A stretch of 64,000 nt of DNA from Cryptomeria japonica (taxonomy: Eukaryota; Streptophyta; Pinopsida; Cupressales; Cupressaceae). The stretch is taken from assembly GCF_030272615.1 (NCBI RefSeq), contig NC_081409.1, forward strand, positions 526,430,975 through 526,494,974. Direction: 5' to 3'. A model generated the notes under the pieces. The model was not told where the DNA came from. It saw only the letters and a list, made by a program, of their open reading frames with translations, and did no database searches. Made by a program: the position numbers and the translations under genes. Shown here in pieces: positions 32,996 through 45,198 of the stretch (positions are counted from its first letter, which is position 1; each line of letters opens with the position of its first letter).

Positions 32996-34330
32996 GGGTC
33001 TGGCAAATGGCAGAATCCAATCTTGAAGCAGCACAAGTAAATCAGGTAGAGTTGGAAGATGTACAAATAAGCATTGAGAGGTGTCCCTGGTATGCAAATA
33101 TTGTATATTACTTGAAATACATGAAATGTTTGGATAACTTAAATGATAGTTAGAAGAGAACTTTAAAGCTTAAAACATCTAGGTATGTATTACTTAATGG
33201 AGACCTATATTGGAAAAATAGATATGGTGTTCTTTTGTTGTGTCTAGATGAGTGTCAAGCGTCTGTTGTTTTAAAAGATTTACATGAAGGTGTATGTGGA
33301 GGCCACTTTTTAGCTAAAACCATTGCTCATAAAATTCTTAATACCGGTTATTATTGGCCTCAAGTCTTCAAGGATTTCCATACTTATATCAGAAAATGTG
33401 AGGCTTGTCAAAAGTTTTTAGGGAAGCTTAAGTATAATGGAGCCATTCCTCTCAAACCCATGCATAGAGAGGAACCATTTCAAATGTGGGGAATTGACTT
33501 CATAGGAGAGATAGAAAACAAATCTAGTGGTGGGTATAAATGGATTTTGGTGGCTACTGATTATTTTGCTAAGTGGGTTGAAGCCATTCCCACAAGACAG
33601 ACTACCAGAAAAGTTGTGATAAAGTTTCTTTTGGAAAACATTTTGACTAGATTTGGGGTACCTCAGAAGATTGTGGTAGATAATGGGATGTGTTTCAGAT
33701 CTAATTAGCTTTTTATTTCTATGAAAATTATGGCATCACTTTGTCCTATTCATCACCCTATCATCCCCAAGGAAATGGACAAGTAGAATCCAGCAATAAA
33801 AACTTGTTGAAGATTATCAAAAGGATGTTGGGTAATAATAAGAAGGCTTGGGATTAAAAATTGGTCTTAGCAGTATGGGCTGACAGAGTGACAGTTAAGA
33901 AGTCTACAGGATTTTCTCCATATGAGCTTGTATATGGAAAAGAAGCATGATTACCTTTGAATAATTTGCTCCCAGTTTATAAATTTGTTACAGAGGATTT
34001 TTCAGAAGAAGTAAACTTTATGGGGGACAAATTGATGGCATTGGCTAAGTTGGATGAATGTAGAAAAGAAGATCAAGAAAGAAATCTGCAAAGACAAAGG
34101 CTTTACATGATAAGAAAGCATGTGACAGGTCATTTGAGGATGGAGAATGGGTGTTAAAATGGAATGCCAAGGATCAGGATAAAGGGAAGCATGGCAAGTT
34201 CGATGCGCTTTGGCTAGGACCTTTCATTATTTTAGAAAAATGTGGAGAAAACTCTTATTACTTGTAGGATACTGATGGTCAGGCATAGGAGTTCTCGGGT
34301 CACACTCAGTATCTCAACCATTTATTCTCT
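32996..34330 (+). pseudogene. GypB integrase (continuation after X)
   Basis: Pol resumes after element X with a linker and then integrase. Zinc part: HEGVCGGHF with TGYYWPQVFKDFHTYI and CEACQKF (33281-33415). Core: Asp in MWGIDFIGEI (33485), Asp in KIVVDNGMCF (33669), and Glu in QVESSNKNLL (33781) after a shift near 33705. Several indels and stops (33153, 33706, 33856, 33948) break the rest. The C-terminal part near FDALWLGPFIILEKCGENSY (34200) is the usual DNA-binding tail. No chromodomain is visible. Confidence 0.85.
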
Positions 34331-34461
34331 TGATGAGGAGGGAGTATTTTTGTATCATAGTTATTTTAGTTTCTTTTGCTTTCTGTTTTGTTTTGTTTTT
34401 TCTTTTTTGGTCTGCTTTCTAGAGATAGCTAGGATCTTGCTATGTCCTTTGAAAGAACATA
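34331..34461 (+). other. GypB region between pol and 3' LTR
   Basis: A short T-rich non-coding stretch (TTTTGTTTTGTTTTTTC near 34386) between the end of integrase and the polypurine tract. No gene seen. Confidence 0.5.
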
Positions 34462-34480
34462 CATCCCCAGAAAGAGCCAT
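34462..34480 (+). other. Polypurine tract of GypB
   Basis: CATCCCCAGAAAGAGCCAT directly before the LTR start, identical to the bases before the LTR at 3730. Confidence 0.65.
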
Positions 34481-36086
34481 TGTTAGCACACATTTTTGCA
34501 AAATTTTATGTGCTATTATGAGAGCATTTACTATGGGTTTGCATGTGTAGGAACCTTATTAGCACAAGTAAAGTTCTCTAAGGATCAGTTGTTTCAGGAG
34601 TATCAAGGTATCACTTGGGCTGACTAAGGGCATGCACTAAGTATAGACTACACAAGGAATCCAGTATGGGAGCATTTATCAGTGGAGAAATCATTATGGT
34701 ATAATGTGAGGTTGTTTTTCAGTATGTATCAGACCCTGTGGGATAGCTGGGATCACTATTATTCATGGTGGATGGCTCATTTTTTCAAAACTGCAAAATT
34801 TCAATTATCGGCATAAGTAGTCCCGATGAAACAACATTGGCAAGAAAAAGAAGGATCATTGGCATGACATCTACTGATAAATCAAAAGGCAAATTCATTG
34901 GAGCACTTAAAAAATATTCAGCACAATGTGCGCTCTTGGAGAAGTCATACCATCGGGATAGCTTGTTCTGATGAGGCACAAGGAGGGTGTTTTTCTATCG
35001 GCATGTATCTGCTTATCGGAAAAGTGTAAAATTTTCTATACTGATAACCTATGAGGCTATCGGTGTAACTTGTAATGATGAGAAGACAATGCAAATCATG
35101 GACTTATAGCATCGAGAGATCAAAAATAATGAAAAACCTCTATCTCGATACCCGATGACTAAAAGAAATTGAAGGTGGGTCCATTGGAGAAAAAGACCAT
35201 ATCAGAATAGTGCAAAAATAGTTAGGCCGATCCCCGATGACATGGAGAATAGGAAGGTGGAACCATTGGTATTACTTATACCGATAAAATAGACTCAGAG
35301 GTATAAAGCATAAAAGTGCATCGGAGTAACATTGGGACTTCGGGAGGAATATAAAAAGGCTATTCCAACCCCCGATGAAGATAAAAGCGCCTACGGGGAT
35401 ATCAGTGTGAATTATATCAATAAAGTAACATGAAGTGAAGACTCATCAGGACATCAAGAGGAGAAGTTTTATGCTATGTTGAATCCTGATAGGACTGTTA
35501 CAACGGATGGTGAGTTGCAAGGAGTTCTTCAAGGTGCGTTATGCCGATAATGCAGGAAGCTTAGTCTGAATGCGGATAGAAATGTTGAGGTCATCGAGGC
35601 ATCAGAGGGACATAAAATTAACTATACCAATACCTGATGGGTTAAGTAAAAAAAACCGAAGGTGGGTGTATCAGGGAGAGTTATACCAATGGATCGTGAA
35701 AACAAAAAGGAGAGCTAAAACTGAAGGAGTATCCATCGAGATAAAATGAACCATTGACATAGGAGAAAAATTGCTATCCCGAGACCCGATGAGTCGGTCG
35801 AGATAGCTTGTGTCGATTAGAACATAAGAAACAGTAAAGTCATAAAAAATGGTGCCAAACAATTGAATCATCAAAAAAAGTCTCGCCGATTAGCCATTGA
35901 AGGTCTTGATGCAAAAAACTGACAAGATGGCTTCCATTAAATGCATCCATTGGGTAAGTCTGATGCCACATGAAACAGATCCATAAAGATTGTAGTAATT
36001 AAGTACAAGATTAGACTTCTTGGGGATATATAGCTAGTGTTGCACAACATCATTTCGCACAAAGTTATTACTGAAGTTATTAGGTG
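34481..36086 (+). repeat. GypB LTR (3' LTR of B, 5' LTR of C)
   Basis: Starts TGTTAGCACACATTTTTGC, aligns with 3730-5300 throughout and ends near the conserved TATATA (36027-36032) plus about 55 bp. More CG sites are decayed than in the first LTR. It is followed by ORF1 copy C and not by flanking DNA, so the GypB array continues. Confidence 0.8.
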
Positions 36087-36138
36087 TTCATTGAGAAATA
36101 TTTTGAGTTGCTGAACATAGAGCAAAGAATTTGTAGAG

Positions 36139-39009
36139 ATGGAAGGGTCAAGCTCAAAAGGGCTACGGAAGGTCGTTGAAATATCCAGCAGCGCGTCAAA
36201 AAAATCAAAGGGTGAAGTCAGTGAGGCTTGAAGGAAATTAAATCAAGACATGATAGATTAGATGGGCTCTCTAGGAGCTAGGTCATGCAGAGCTAAGGTG
36301 GATTTGCCTATTCACAACTAGCTGGAAAATAGATATAGAGAAATTGCAAATGTATGGAAAACAGTGCAAGGGCATGAGCTGTTTCTTTTCCATTACTGTC
36401 GCAGGGATGAGCCCATGCTGATTTCGAACCCATGGAGGACTGGTTTAGGTAAACTCATGGTACCTAATGTCTTTGTAGATATTGATTTATTGAAGTTCGT
36501 GGTAAGACATAATGATACAAACAAGCGGTGCATCTTGTTGCCCAACGGGACTGCTTTAGTTCACTTTGCAATAGCCACAATTCAGGAGGTTTTTGCAGTG
36601 GATCTTGAGGCGAATGTGCCCTTATATTTTGTGGATTTGGAAGAGGACTACAGAAAAATGGATACTACATACCAGGGTTGGAACCTTGCTATCCAAAAAG
36701 AAAAGAAGGGGAGGCTAATAGAGGAGGATGGTCCTCCTTATGATATGACCATTTTCAAGAAATATTTATAGTATACATATATGGCATGTGGTCAGGTTGG
36801 AGGAGTTGAAGCTCCTGGTGTAGCAAACATGGGACCGCTAGTTTTAGCAGCAGATATTTAGAGACATGAGCCTAGAGCTTTTGATTTTGCTTCATACCTG
36901 GTGGATAGACTTCATGATGGCTTCCTGAACTTGAAAGAAAATCCAGACAAGCACTTCAAGCATTATTCGCTATTAATGCACACTGTTTTATTTTATGGGA
37001 TATTTAGAGGGTTATGTCCAGGGGGTTTGAATGTAAATATAGTTAGGAAGAACGAAAAAAGATCAACCAGTTCGCTTATAGGCTTCTCTCTGGGATTACA
37101 GATATGTAAATTATAATTACATCAAATTTGAAGAATTCTTTGTTAAGCCAATTTTCTTCCTCTTTGGTGAGCCTCTGCAAGAATCATTTCTGAGGATTTA
37201 AAGAGGTTTCTTACGCCTCATGAGCACAAAAATCCAAGGTTAATCACAATTGGGGTGATTGGTACTCATGCCAAAATTTCACCTTTGTTCGGTGCTATGG
37301 ATTTGAAGGTTACCCCTATGTGCTACCAAAGCCTACACCAGACAGGATTTTTTTTTTTGAAATTGTAAGGCAATTAAGTGTCTCTAATGCCAAACATAGT
37401 CGGAGGTGCTCACAAGAAAGCCTTTCTCCCTGGCACACTTCATTTCCTATATTTTAAAATTGTATCTACTAGACCATACGAGGCTATTGACAGGACGTTG
37501 GTGGATGAGTACAACCTATTCCAACACATATCCAGAATGAATTATGATTCTTAGGGCTACATCCACATGTGTAGGAAGAGACAAGGGTTGGGAGATTACC
37601 TTCATGAGGAGGATGAATTTGAGGACATGTGTAAAAATAAGGAAGTGGAGGAGCTTGTAGAGATTATGAAGACCTTGGAGAGGAAATTGGAGGAGAGAAG
37701 ATAGAGATTAGAGAACCTTGAGGGAGAGCTAGCTCAAAGTGATTCAGGGGAGAATGAAGTAGTTTCCAAACTCCATGCACCTGATAAAGAGAAAGAGCCA
37801 AAAGCACGGGATAAGCTCCTCGTTGTGCTAAATGCAGAAATAGATGAAAGGATGATAGAGCACACTTCATTTATTTCAGATGATCAATTCATCAAGTCTA
37901 AGTAGTTTAAGTCCTTCTTATACCACTACAAAGGGAAGAAGCTGAAGTAAGCAACGCCTAATATCAAACTAGATAATGAGGAGGAAATGTTGCAGAAGCT
38001 TAAGGCTAATATTGATGTAGAAGTGGATACAATGATCCCTCAAAGGGGGAGGCAGTTGCTAGTGGAAGCAGGTATTATTCTTTTCCCAGGATGGGATTTG
38101 AGTGCATCATTTATTTTTTACAATCTATTACATGCAGACAATAAGGACTTCAAGTTGGATTTCCAAGGGGTTAATGATATATTCATTGGATCAAGATATG
38201 ATCCAGATGAACAAGCAATGTTGTTATGGGCATTGTACCCCTCGAATAAAAGGCCAAAAATCATAGATGTGGATAAGGCCTTTGGTCATATGATGACCCT
38301 AAAAGTTGGAGAGGTGGATCCTATGGTCACTGCTAACATAGGTACTGATATCTCAAAATTTAATAAGGCTCAGATGAAACACGAGATAGCAGAGAAAAAT
38401 AAATATAAGGCCTTATATGAGGAAACCCTTAAATGGAGTGGGCATCCAATCCCTCAGATTACTGATTCAGGAAGCCACTAGAAGAAGAAGTTAAAAAAAT
38501 TAGCTTATGAGCATACTAAGTTGAAGAAGGAGATAAAGAGAATCAGGGCTGATACTTCTTGTGTATTGATGAGTAAAATATATGATAACATGGAGAAGGG
38601 ATTGGATGAATTCTAGGGTGTATATCAAAGGAACATGGACAATATGGTTTCTAACACCAGAATTTGAGATAGACTCAACCGGTTGTTACAAGATGCATAG
38701 ACTAGGGAAAAAGTAAAGAAAAAGGTTCAGGTTTTGCTTGTCACACATGATGAATTTATAAAGGAGTTGAAATTTGAATTTGATGAGTGCCAGAAAATTG
38801 TTTAGCATGGGATTCCCAATTTGGTAGACGATGTAGGTGTAATTAAGGATAAGACCATATAGCTTTCTAAGTGTAAGTCTTTACTTAGTACAACCCAAGC
38901 CATTGCCAAGATGGATACTCTTGATATGAATGACACAGTTGATCAGTTTGAGAACTTCTATGTGATCAAGAACGTAGCCAGGGATGCAGTATTCAATGCT
39001 ACAACTTAC
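36139..39009 (+). pseudogene. GypB ORF1 (pre-gag ORF), copy C, broken
   Basis: Third copy of the pre-gag ORF, from the conserved ATG at 36139 (MEGSSSK) through the DGTALVHF-like block (36545), the RAFDFASYLVDRLHDGFL block (36870) and the charged tail to about 39009. Stops, a shift near 37035-37060 and several small indels disable it. It stops aligning at the same place where copy A was cut (ACAACTTACA). It is joined there to an unrelated segment, so gag-pol of this copy is absent. Confidence 0.7.
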
Positions 39010-39011
39010 AA

Positions 39012-39036
39012 AGATGCAAAATGACCTATCTTATTA
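39012..39036. other. 25-bp filler matching antisense Copia gag
   Basis: The bases AGATG then MAAAATGACCTATCTTATTA match 40771-40795 in 24 of 25 positions. The latter is the zinc-knuckle part of the antisense Copia gag. The match sits exactly at the breakpoint that ends ORF1 copy C. Confidence 0.6.
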
Positions 39037-39802
39037 GGATTTGGGGGGAAGAATTAAAAAAATGAAATAATAACTTCTACCTGAAAGGGTTGTAAGTTAT
39101 ATGTATCAGGGAAGTCTATAGGAACAAGAATCATCTTCAGGTGCACCTTATGTATGCAATCATTTCCTAAGGATTAATATACAAGGTTCACTATTTCTTT
39201 TCTAAATATTGTGCATACTTTTGTGTTGATGAGTTATCTTTGTCCTCTTGATAAATTTGTCATTTGATTTGCCATGATGTGCCATCACATGCTGTTACAT
39301 TAAATGTGGGATTGGGTTTTCATTATCCGTGTAACATATACTTAAACCTTCATAGTTGATGATTAATATTGTCTCTAGAGTTGATAAGATATCTTGTCCA
39401 CAAAGTGTCATAAATCTCCGTGGATAGAGGCACTGGTTTGTTGTTCATCTTTTAAGGTCCTAGTTTGTTATGCATTTAAGGTCCTTAATGAAGGAGTCAT
39501 TCTTGCCAAATCCTGTATGAAATAATCTTTGTAGATTTCTTTTAAACCCTAAAAGTATTTTATTATCAAAATGCAATCATAATCATTTTTCATTTCTTTT
39601 CAAAAGAATTCGCTCAAAGCATATAACAAAGCATAATTGCAGAATAATCATTTGCCAATTTTGCATTTGCTAACCATAAAGTTTAAATCCACTCTAAATA
39701 ACCTCTTAGTGCTTGAGAGAGAAAGGTATACCCACCTAGGTTATGTGGAGCCTTAAGTGTAGAGGGATTTGGTCTTCGACCATCCTTGTTCGTTGGCCAA
39801 AG
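39037..39802. other. Unassigned AT-rich segment
   Basis: About 770 bp between the GypB array and the antisense Copia remnant. No open frame, LTR end or repeat shared with the rest of the window was recognised. Confidence 0.5.
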
Positions 39803-41637
39803 CTAATTGGAGTAGTTGAGGATTTGGCAAACCCTTAAGTTTTCCAATCTGTGGTTTTGGGAACCAACATCTTGGAAGCTTCTTGTATTAGAAGGACCAC
39901 ATAGGTTAGTATAAATCAAATCAAGAACATCATTAGATTTATCAGGTATGTTCTTAAAAGATGTTCTGATTTTCTTACTCGTTTGACATTTTTTACAGAC
40001 CGGATTATGAGGCTTCACAATCTTAGGTAAATCTCTAACTGCCTTAGTTGAACTGATCTTTACAATGCAATCAAAATTTACATGACACAACCTCTTATGC
40101 CATAGCCAATTTTCGTCAATATGTGCAATCAAACATGTCTTTTCATTGGAGTTCAAATGAAAGATGTTACCTTTGTCTATGTACCAGTTGGAATCTCCAA
40201 ACCGGATTTGCTAATGATTTTTCACTTTCCATCCTTGAATTGTAATTGAAATCATCTATCTATCAATTGTCCTATATTGAAAATATTATGCTTTAGAATT
40301 TCAACATAATAGACATTATCAGTGTTATGCTTACCATCCAATGAAATGGTTCCTCTTCCTTTGATCATACATGCCTTGTTATTACCAAATCTGACTTGAA
40401 CACCATCAAATTCTTGTAGGGTTAGACACTTTCCTTTGTCACCTATCATATGATGAGAACATCCACTATCTATTACGCATTCATATGTGTCTTCAAATTT
40501 TGTTGCAAGAGCCTTTTCCTCATTCTTGATAACTGGTTTCAGATCATCTTCCTTCATATCATAAAATACCTAGTCTTTTCCATTGCCGGATCCACTAGCT
40601 GAATCTCATGTCGGTTCTTCTTCTGAGTCATCAGTTACTCCTTCCTCATCAGCATAGTAGCATGATTTTTTTTTGTATTTCCTGTACTTATGCTTGATCT
40701 AATATTCAGGGTTAGGCTTAAAAGATCTTCTTACTCTTTCTTCTAATTTTTAATTCCTTTCTGGACATCTAGATGAAAAATGACCTATCTTATTACATGC
40801 AAAACATTTGAAAGGAGATTTTCCTTTATACTTACTTCCTGACAGACCTCTAGGTATCCTTCTAGAAAATAGGGCTTCAAGTTTCTTAAGCTCTTCATCT
40901 TCTTTCCTAATCTCTTCCAATTCCTTTGCATAGAAAACTTTCCAATCTTGCTTGCCGGTTGATGATCTAGATGCATTAAATGCAGTATCAACCTTTGTAG
41001 CTTCAAGAGGACCAAATTCTTCAAGATCAAAAGCAGATATCTTCCCAACAAGAGTATCTCTATTGACAGAAGAATTAGGCACGGTTCTTAGCTCATTAAT
41101 TGTAGTTACGTTTATCTTATATGCTGGTGGCAAAACCCTTAATACTTTTCAAACAATCTCTTCCTCGCTCAGAGATCCACCACAGCACTGAATTCCCAAT
41201 ACAATTTCATTAACCCTTTCCATGAATGCAGAAATTCTTTCATCTTCTTCCATCTTCAAGCTTTCATATCTTACTCAGTAACATTCAGGTTTTTCAATTT
41301 TAACAGTAAGATCACCTTCATTCAGAGTCTCTAACTTGTCCCATATAGCTTTTGTCGATGATTTGTCTGATAGTCCCATGATTTTCTGATCTGATAAGGC
41401 ACTTAAGAGGGCTTCTCTACCTCTACAATCATTCTCAATGTTCTTATCAAAGTCTTTTGGTGCAGGAATGCCAGATGCTAGATTATGAGGAGTGTAACCA
41501 TTCTAAGTTATTTCCCAAATTTCCTTTCCAATGCATCTTAAATGAGTCTCCATCTGAATCTTCCATACTCCTTAGTTTGTTCCATCAAACCTAGGGTTGT
41601 CCTTCTAGAAAACATGAGTTAAAATATTAGTCGCCAT
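39803..41637 (-). pseudogene. Antisense Ty1/copia gag-protease-integrase remnant
   Basis: Read on the minus strand from an ATG at 41637. Gag with SAFDLEEFGPLEATKVD (41030) and the intact zinc knuckle CFACNKIGHFSSRC (about 40765-40806). Protease with CVIDSGCSHHMIGDKGKCL (40477). The integrase front with LIAHIDENWLWHKRLCHVNF (40129) and VCKKCQTSKK. It ends within integrase at about 39830; RT and RNase H are missing. Stops and shifts separate the parts. It resembles the two Copia bodies at 49096 and 54665 but is clearly diverged. Confidence 0.85.
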
Positions 41638-41681
41638 AGGATCTTCCTCAAGTGGTTAAGCTTCTACAAAATAAGGACCAG

Positions 41682-41693
41682 GCTCTAATACCA
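41682..41693 (-). other. Primer binding site of antisense Copia
   Basis: On the minus strand TGGTATTAGAGC, one base off the initiator-methionine site TGGTATCAGAGC, directly next to the LTR border. Confidence 0.8.
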
Positions 41694-42279
41694 ATTTCTA
41701 GGATAATCGGTGAACAGTTGAGAGGGGGGGTGAATCAGTTGTTAATAGATTATGTGAATTAAAGAATTTCAAACCTTATACCAGTATAATTGATTAAGCA
41801 TTAAAGAATAAATGAAAACCATAGAATCAATAACATACAGCCATAACACATAACACCATGATTTGTAACTGGAAAACCTCAGTGAGGGAAAACCACAGTG
41901 GGAAACCCTACCCACAGTCAGATGATACTTCTGCATCAAGTATATGATTACAATAGGGGCTTGTACATGTAGGAAGGCACATTGCCTAGAGTGCACTGTT
42001 CATCACAATGGAGTCTCACTGACTATAGAGATGTCAACCACCTTAAGATGTTTGGACTGCAATCCAGAGAGAAGCATTGTCGGTGATAGAATCCAACATG
42101 CCAGATTATAGTTCCGATTAAGCTCAATATTGGAGGTCTAAAACCTCATGCATAAACCCAACTTGATCACCTATGATTGACCAGATCCTCTACACAGATC
42201 ATTATTACATTATTTTCTCTTTGTCCATATCCATATATCCACACCTGATCTACAATGAGATCTTACATACATTTATACC

Positions 42280-43706
42280 TGTAGACATATAAAAATGACC
42301 ATATTCCTAAATGAATATTTTATGTTCATTCCTCTATTTAATTAAATCCAATTTAATTGAATCACTTACATTCCTCTATTTAATTAAGTAAATTACTCAA
42401 TTTATTTAAATTAAATTCACTAAGTCTCTTTTACCATTTAATGGGATAAATCATTTTATTCAATTAAATCCCTTCTATTCTATCCACTTTTTAATTAAAT
42501 TCAAATTTAATTAATAGTTTACCCTAAATTGAATAAGTCTAATTTATTCAAATTCCCCAATTGCAACCAAATTGAATTAAATTAACTTTATTTCAATAAA
42601 ATCCTATTATCTCTCCATCCACTTGAAAAATCCTACATCTCCCACTCGCCTCCTAAACCCTATTCCTAACCCCCTTCTAGACTCTTCTAATCACTTCTAA
42701 ACTAGCCTAACCCATCTCCTAAATATTGTCACATCCCTAGCAAGGGGAAGTCACTTCTCAAAACCCTCAAAGTCTTTGAAAACCATTAAAGACTTCAACT
42801 TAACTTTAAAAGTCTACCAAACAATTAATGGTTAACTCAACCCTCTAGCATGATTAAAGACTTTCTCTAAACTCAACCTCCATGTAACCCAAGGGTCTCA
42901 TCAAGCATTTATTGCTTTGACCATGGTTATTCCTTAATCCTTTGCACAAGAGTTTATCCTTTGGGTAAAAGCTTTATCCAATCAGGAATCCTAACCTAAC
43001 CTTAACCCTTACCCCCTAAGGTAACCATGAGGTCTTCTCAAGCATTTAATGCTTCCTACCTCTCTTCTCAACCCAACCTTATGTTGACAATTTTCACCAT
43101 TTCATTGGTGCAAATTGCAAACATGGATTGAGCAACTTTCAAACTCAACCCTTGATTATCTCTTTCAATCCTGGCCATCCATTGCCCTATTTTTGCTATA
43201 AATAGAGCTCTCATTCCTCCATTTTCATATGTGCAAGCTTTTAGTATCATACTTATGCTCAATTTTATTACATTTAGTCTCTCTCTTTGCAAATAATAAG
43301 TAATCTAATAATCATTTTAGATTGTTTCTTTTATCAATAACTTAAATACATAACTAGTATATCATGTTAGGATAGTATCACTACTAATCTTGTCATTTTA
43401 TAATCTAGTTCATTTCATTTGTAAGATCATGCATAGACAGGTTGCATTCTCATGTTAAAATCAACCAAAGCATCCCTCGTTCTTGCATTTGCCATCCCTA
43501 AACCACTTTGCTCAGTGATCTGAGAGCAAAGACATTGGTTTGAGGGACCTTGTGAGATAGAGAACCATGGAACCAACCTTGGGAAGCTGAGTCATCCTTC
43601 ATGAATCCATAGCTTGCACCAAGAAGTCTTGTGGGTGTGTGGACAAGGCTCCTTAGGCTTCATTTTTCACATTTTAAGTTCTATTGATCTGCTTTTCCCA
43701 CATACA
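42280..43706 (+). mobile_element. Solo LTR with perfect target duplication
   Basis: 1427 bp, from TGTAGACATATAAAAATG to CCCACATACA. The flanks are ATACC at 42275-42279 and ATACC at 43707-43711. A TATAAATA box is at 43197-43204. No internal region or second LTR remains, so it is the product of LTR-LTR recombination. The first 20 bases resemble the start of the Y LTR (TGTAGACACCTAAAAATGG) but the rest differs, which suggests a related gypsy family. Confidence 0.9.
43197..43204 (+). promoter_or_regulatory. TATA box of the solo LTR
   Basis: TATAAATA in the context TTTTGCTATAAATAGAGC, about 500 bp before the LTR end. It could still act as a promoter reading toward the right. Confidence 0.6.
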
Positions 43707-44308
43707 ATACCAACCCAGGACCTAACCATTTAGGTCAGCCTTAAAAATGATAATACAATAGATCCATTACATAATCCTGAAATAAAATTATAAAACATGT
43801 CATCCTAAGGCCAAACAAACAACATCCAATCAATGAAACATCCTGGAAATGCATCGGAGGATCCACCAACACGTTTCATGCAAACCAGTCCATAACCTAG
43901 ATAGCACTAGACCTAAATTAGATCCACTAATGCCAAAGCAATGACACCAATCAGTCGAGGCACAAACACAATCACCATCATTATCCTAACTCCCTTCTAG
44001 AAGTTGCACCAACACCACTTATGCATTACATCAATTATCTTCAATAAATATCTACCGGTGAAACCCTTGCCAAACCAATAAGGTAATCTTACTAGAACAT
44101 AAGATAGCATCTGATCATCAAGTCAATACTAACTGACTAAAACATACTTCAAAATCATATGAACCATCCATACAAACATATTACATCAACTAGATCATAC
44201 CGGTGGCAATCAACTGATTATCTTCCCAATCCAATCCTCCTACCGGAAGCCAGTAAACAATCAAAACAACAAGTGTTCACATCAATGTAACACATAATCA
44301 ATTCCATC

Positions 44309-44339
44309 ATATATATGTATATATGTATGTATATATATC

Positions 44340-44373
<34 letters not shown>

Positions 44374-44387
44374 TATACATGTATATG
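44309..44387. repeat. AT/GT-rich microsatellite
   Basis: Imperfect (AT)n with interspersed TATGTA units over about 75 bp. It marks the border between the antisense Copia LTR and the next gypsy element. Confidence 0.85.
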
Positions 44388-45196
44388 TGATGCAGGAGCA
44401 TCCCTGGTTCATAGCAATCTTGCATCAACCAAAAACATTTTCCTTTTTATTTTGCTTTATGTTTGCAGTTTCAATTTTCCTTTCTGTGTGTCTCAGTTTT
44501 GGCTCACCAGATCCTATGGAGTTGGATTCTACTTGAAGACTTGATTATCTTTCTTGCTTCCAGACCATGTCACATTTGGATCCTTTTTCGGCAAGATCTC
44601 GCTACCGGTTTCCATGATAGTTTCTTGCTACCAGTTGTTCCTTTGTTACCGGTTTCCTAGACCTATTTTTGGTGATCTGTTGGAACCCATTCTGAAGCTT
44701 GTGGGGCCTTGGGAATTGATTTTGATGTTCCTTGGTGTGTGGTCAACCTTTTCCCGCTATCTACATTTCATCCTTTGGATTTTTAAAGGGAATCACTTGG
44801 TGGAGGCCGACCTTGTTGTTTTACATGTTAGGTCTTGTTCTTTAGGTTTTGATCCCTTTTTGGGCTGACTAGATCCTTTGGATCAATATATATATATATA
44901 TATATATATATTTGTAACTATGCATTAGAATGTAATAGAGAAGATAATCAAGTAGCTAGACTGTGCAAGGAAGATAGATCATAAGATTCAAGGTCCCGCT
45001 TGTGACCTATTCTACCAGGCCTGTGAGCCGGTATGTTGTAACCTGGTTGTTACCGGTTGGATATAATCAATTTTCATGCAATAAAACAATTTGTTCTACA
45101 TTGCCTCTATCATATCTTTGTATTTCTATTGTGTTTACTCTTTCTGACCGGTTTGGATTGCGGATCCAACCTATAGCTATAGAGGACTAGCGTGAA
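44388..45196 (+). repeat. GypG LTR/leader region
   Basis: Non-coding sequence before the GypG gag start. It contains repeated ACCGGT-type words, an AT run (44886-44911), an AATAAA (about 45082) and ends just before an ATG at 45199 in ATGATGGCGC. It probably is the 5' LTR plus leader of GypG. The LTR borders and a primer site were not found because the other LTR is missing. Confidence 0.5.
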
Positions 45197-45198
45197 TG

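Larger units (their letters stand above)
41696..44312 (-). repeat. LTR of antisense Copia, split by a solo LTR
   Basis: Minus-strand LTR in two parts, 41696-42279 and 43712 to about 44312. The part near the primer site carries the same order of landmarks as the other Copia LTRs here: GTGAGACTCC, then TGCCTTCCTACATGTACAAG, then TTTCCCACTGTGG. The far end resembles the family-2 LTR start at 47440 (GGAATTGATTATGTGTTACA) and runs into an AT microsatellite, so its terminal TG is lost. Confidence 0.7.

Noticed and set aside
39037-39802. Possible host exon or promoter between GypB and Copia
   Set aside because: No open frame, splice-site pattern with coding potential, or known motif could be supported.
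44315-44544. Tyr/Ile-rich frames on both strands
   Set aside because: Product of the AT microsatellite.
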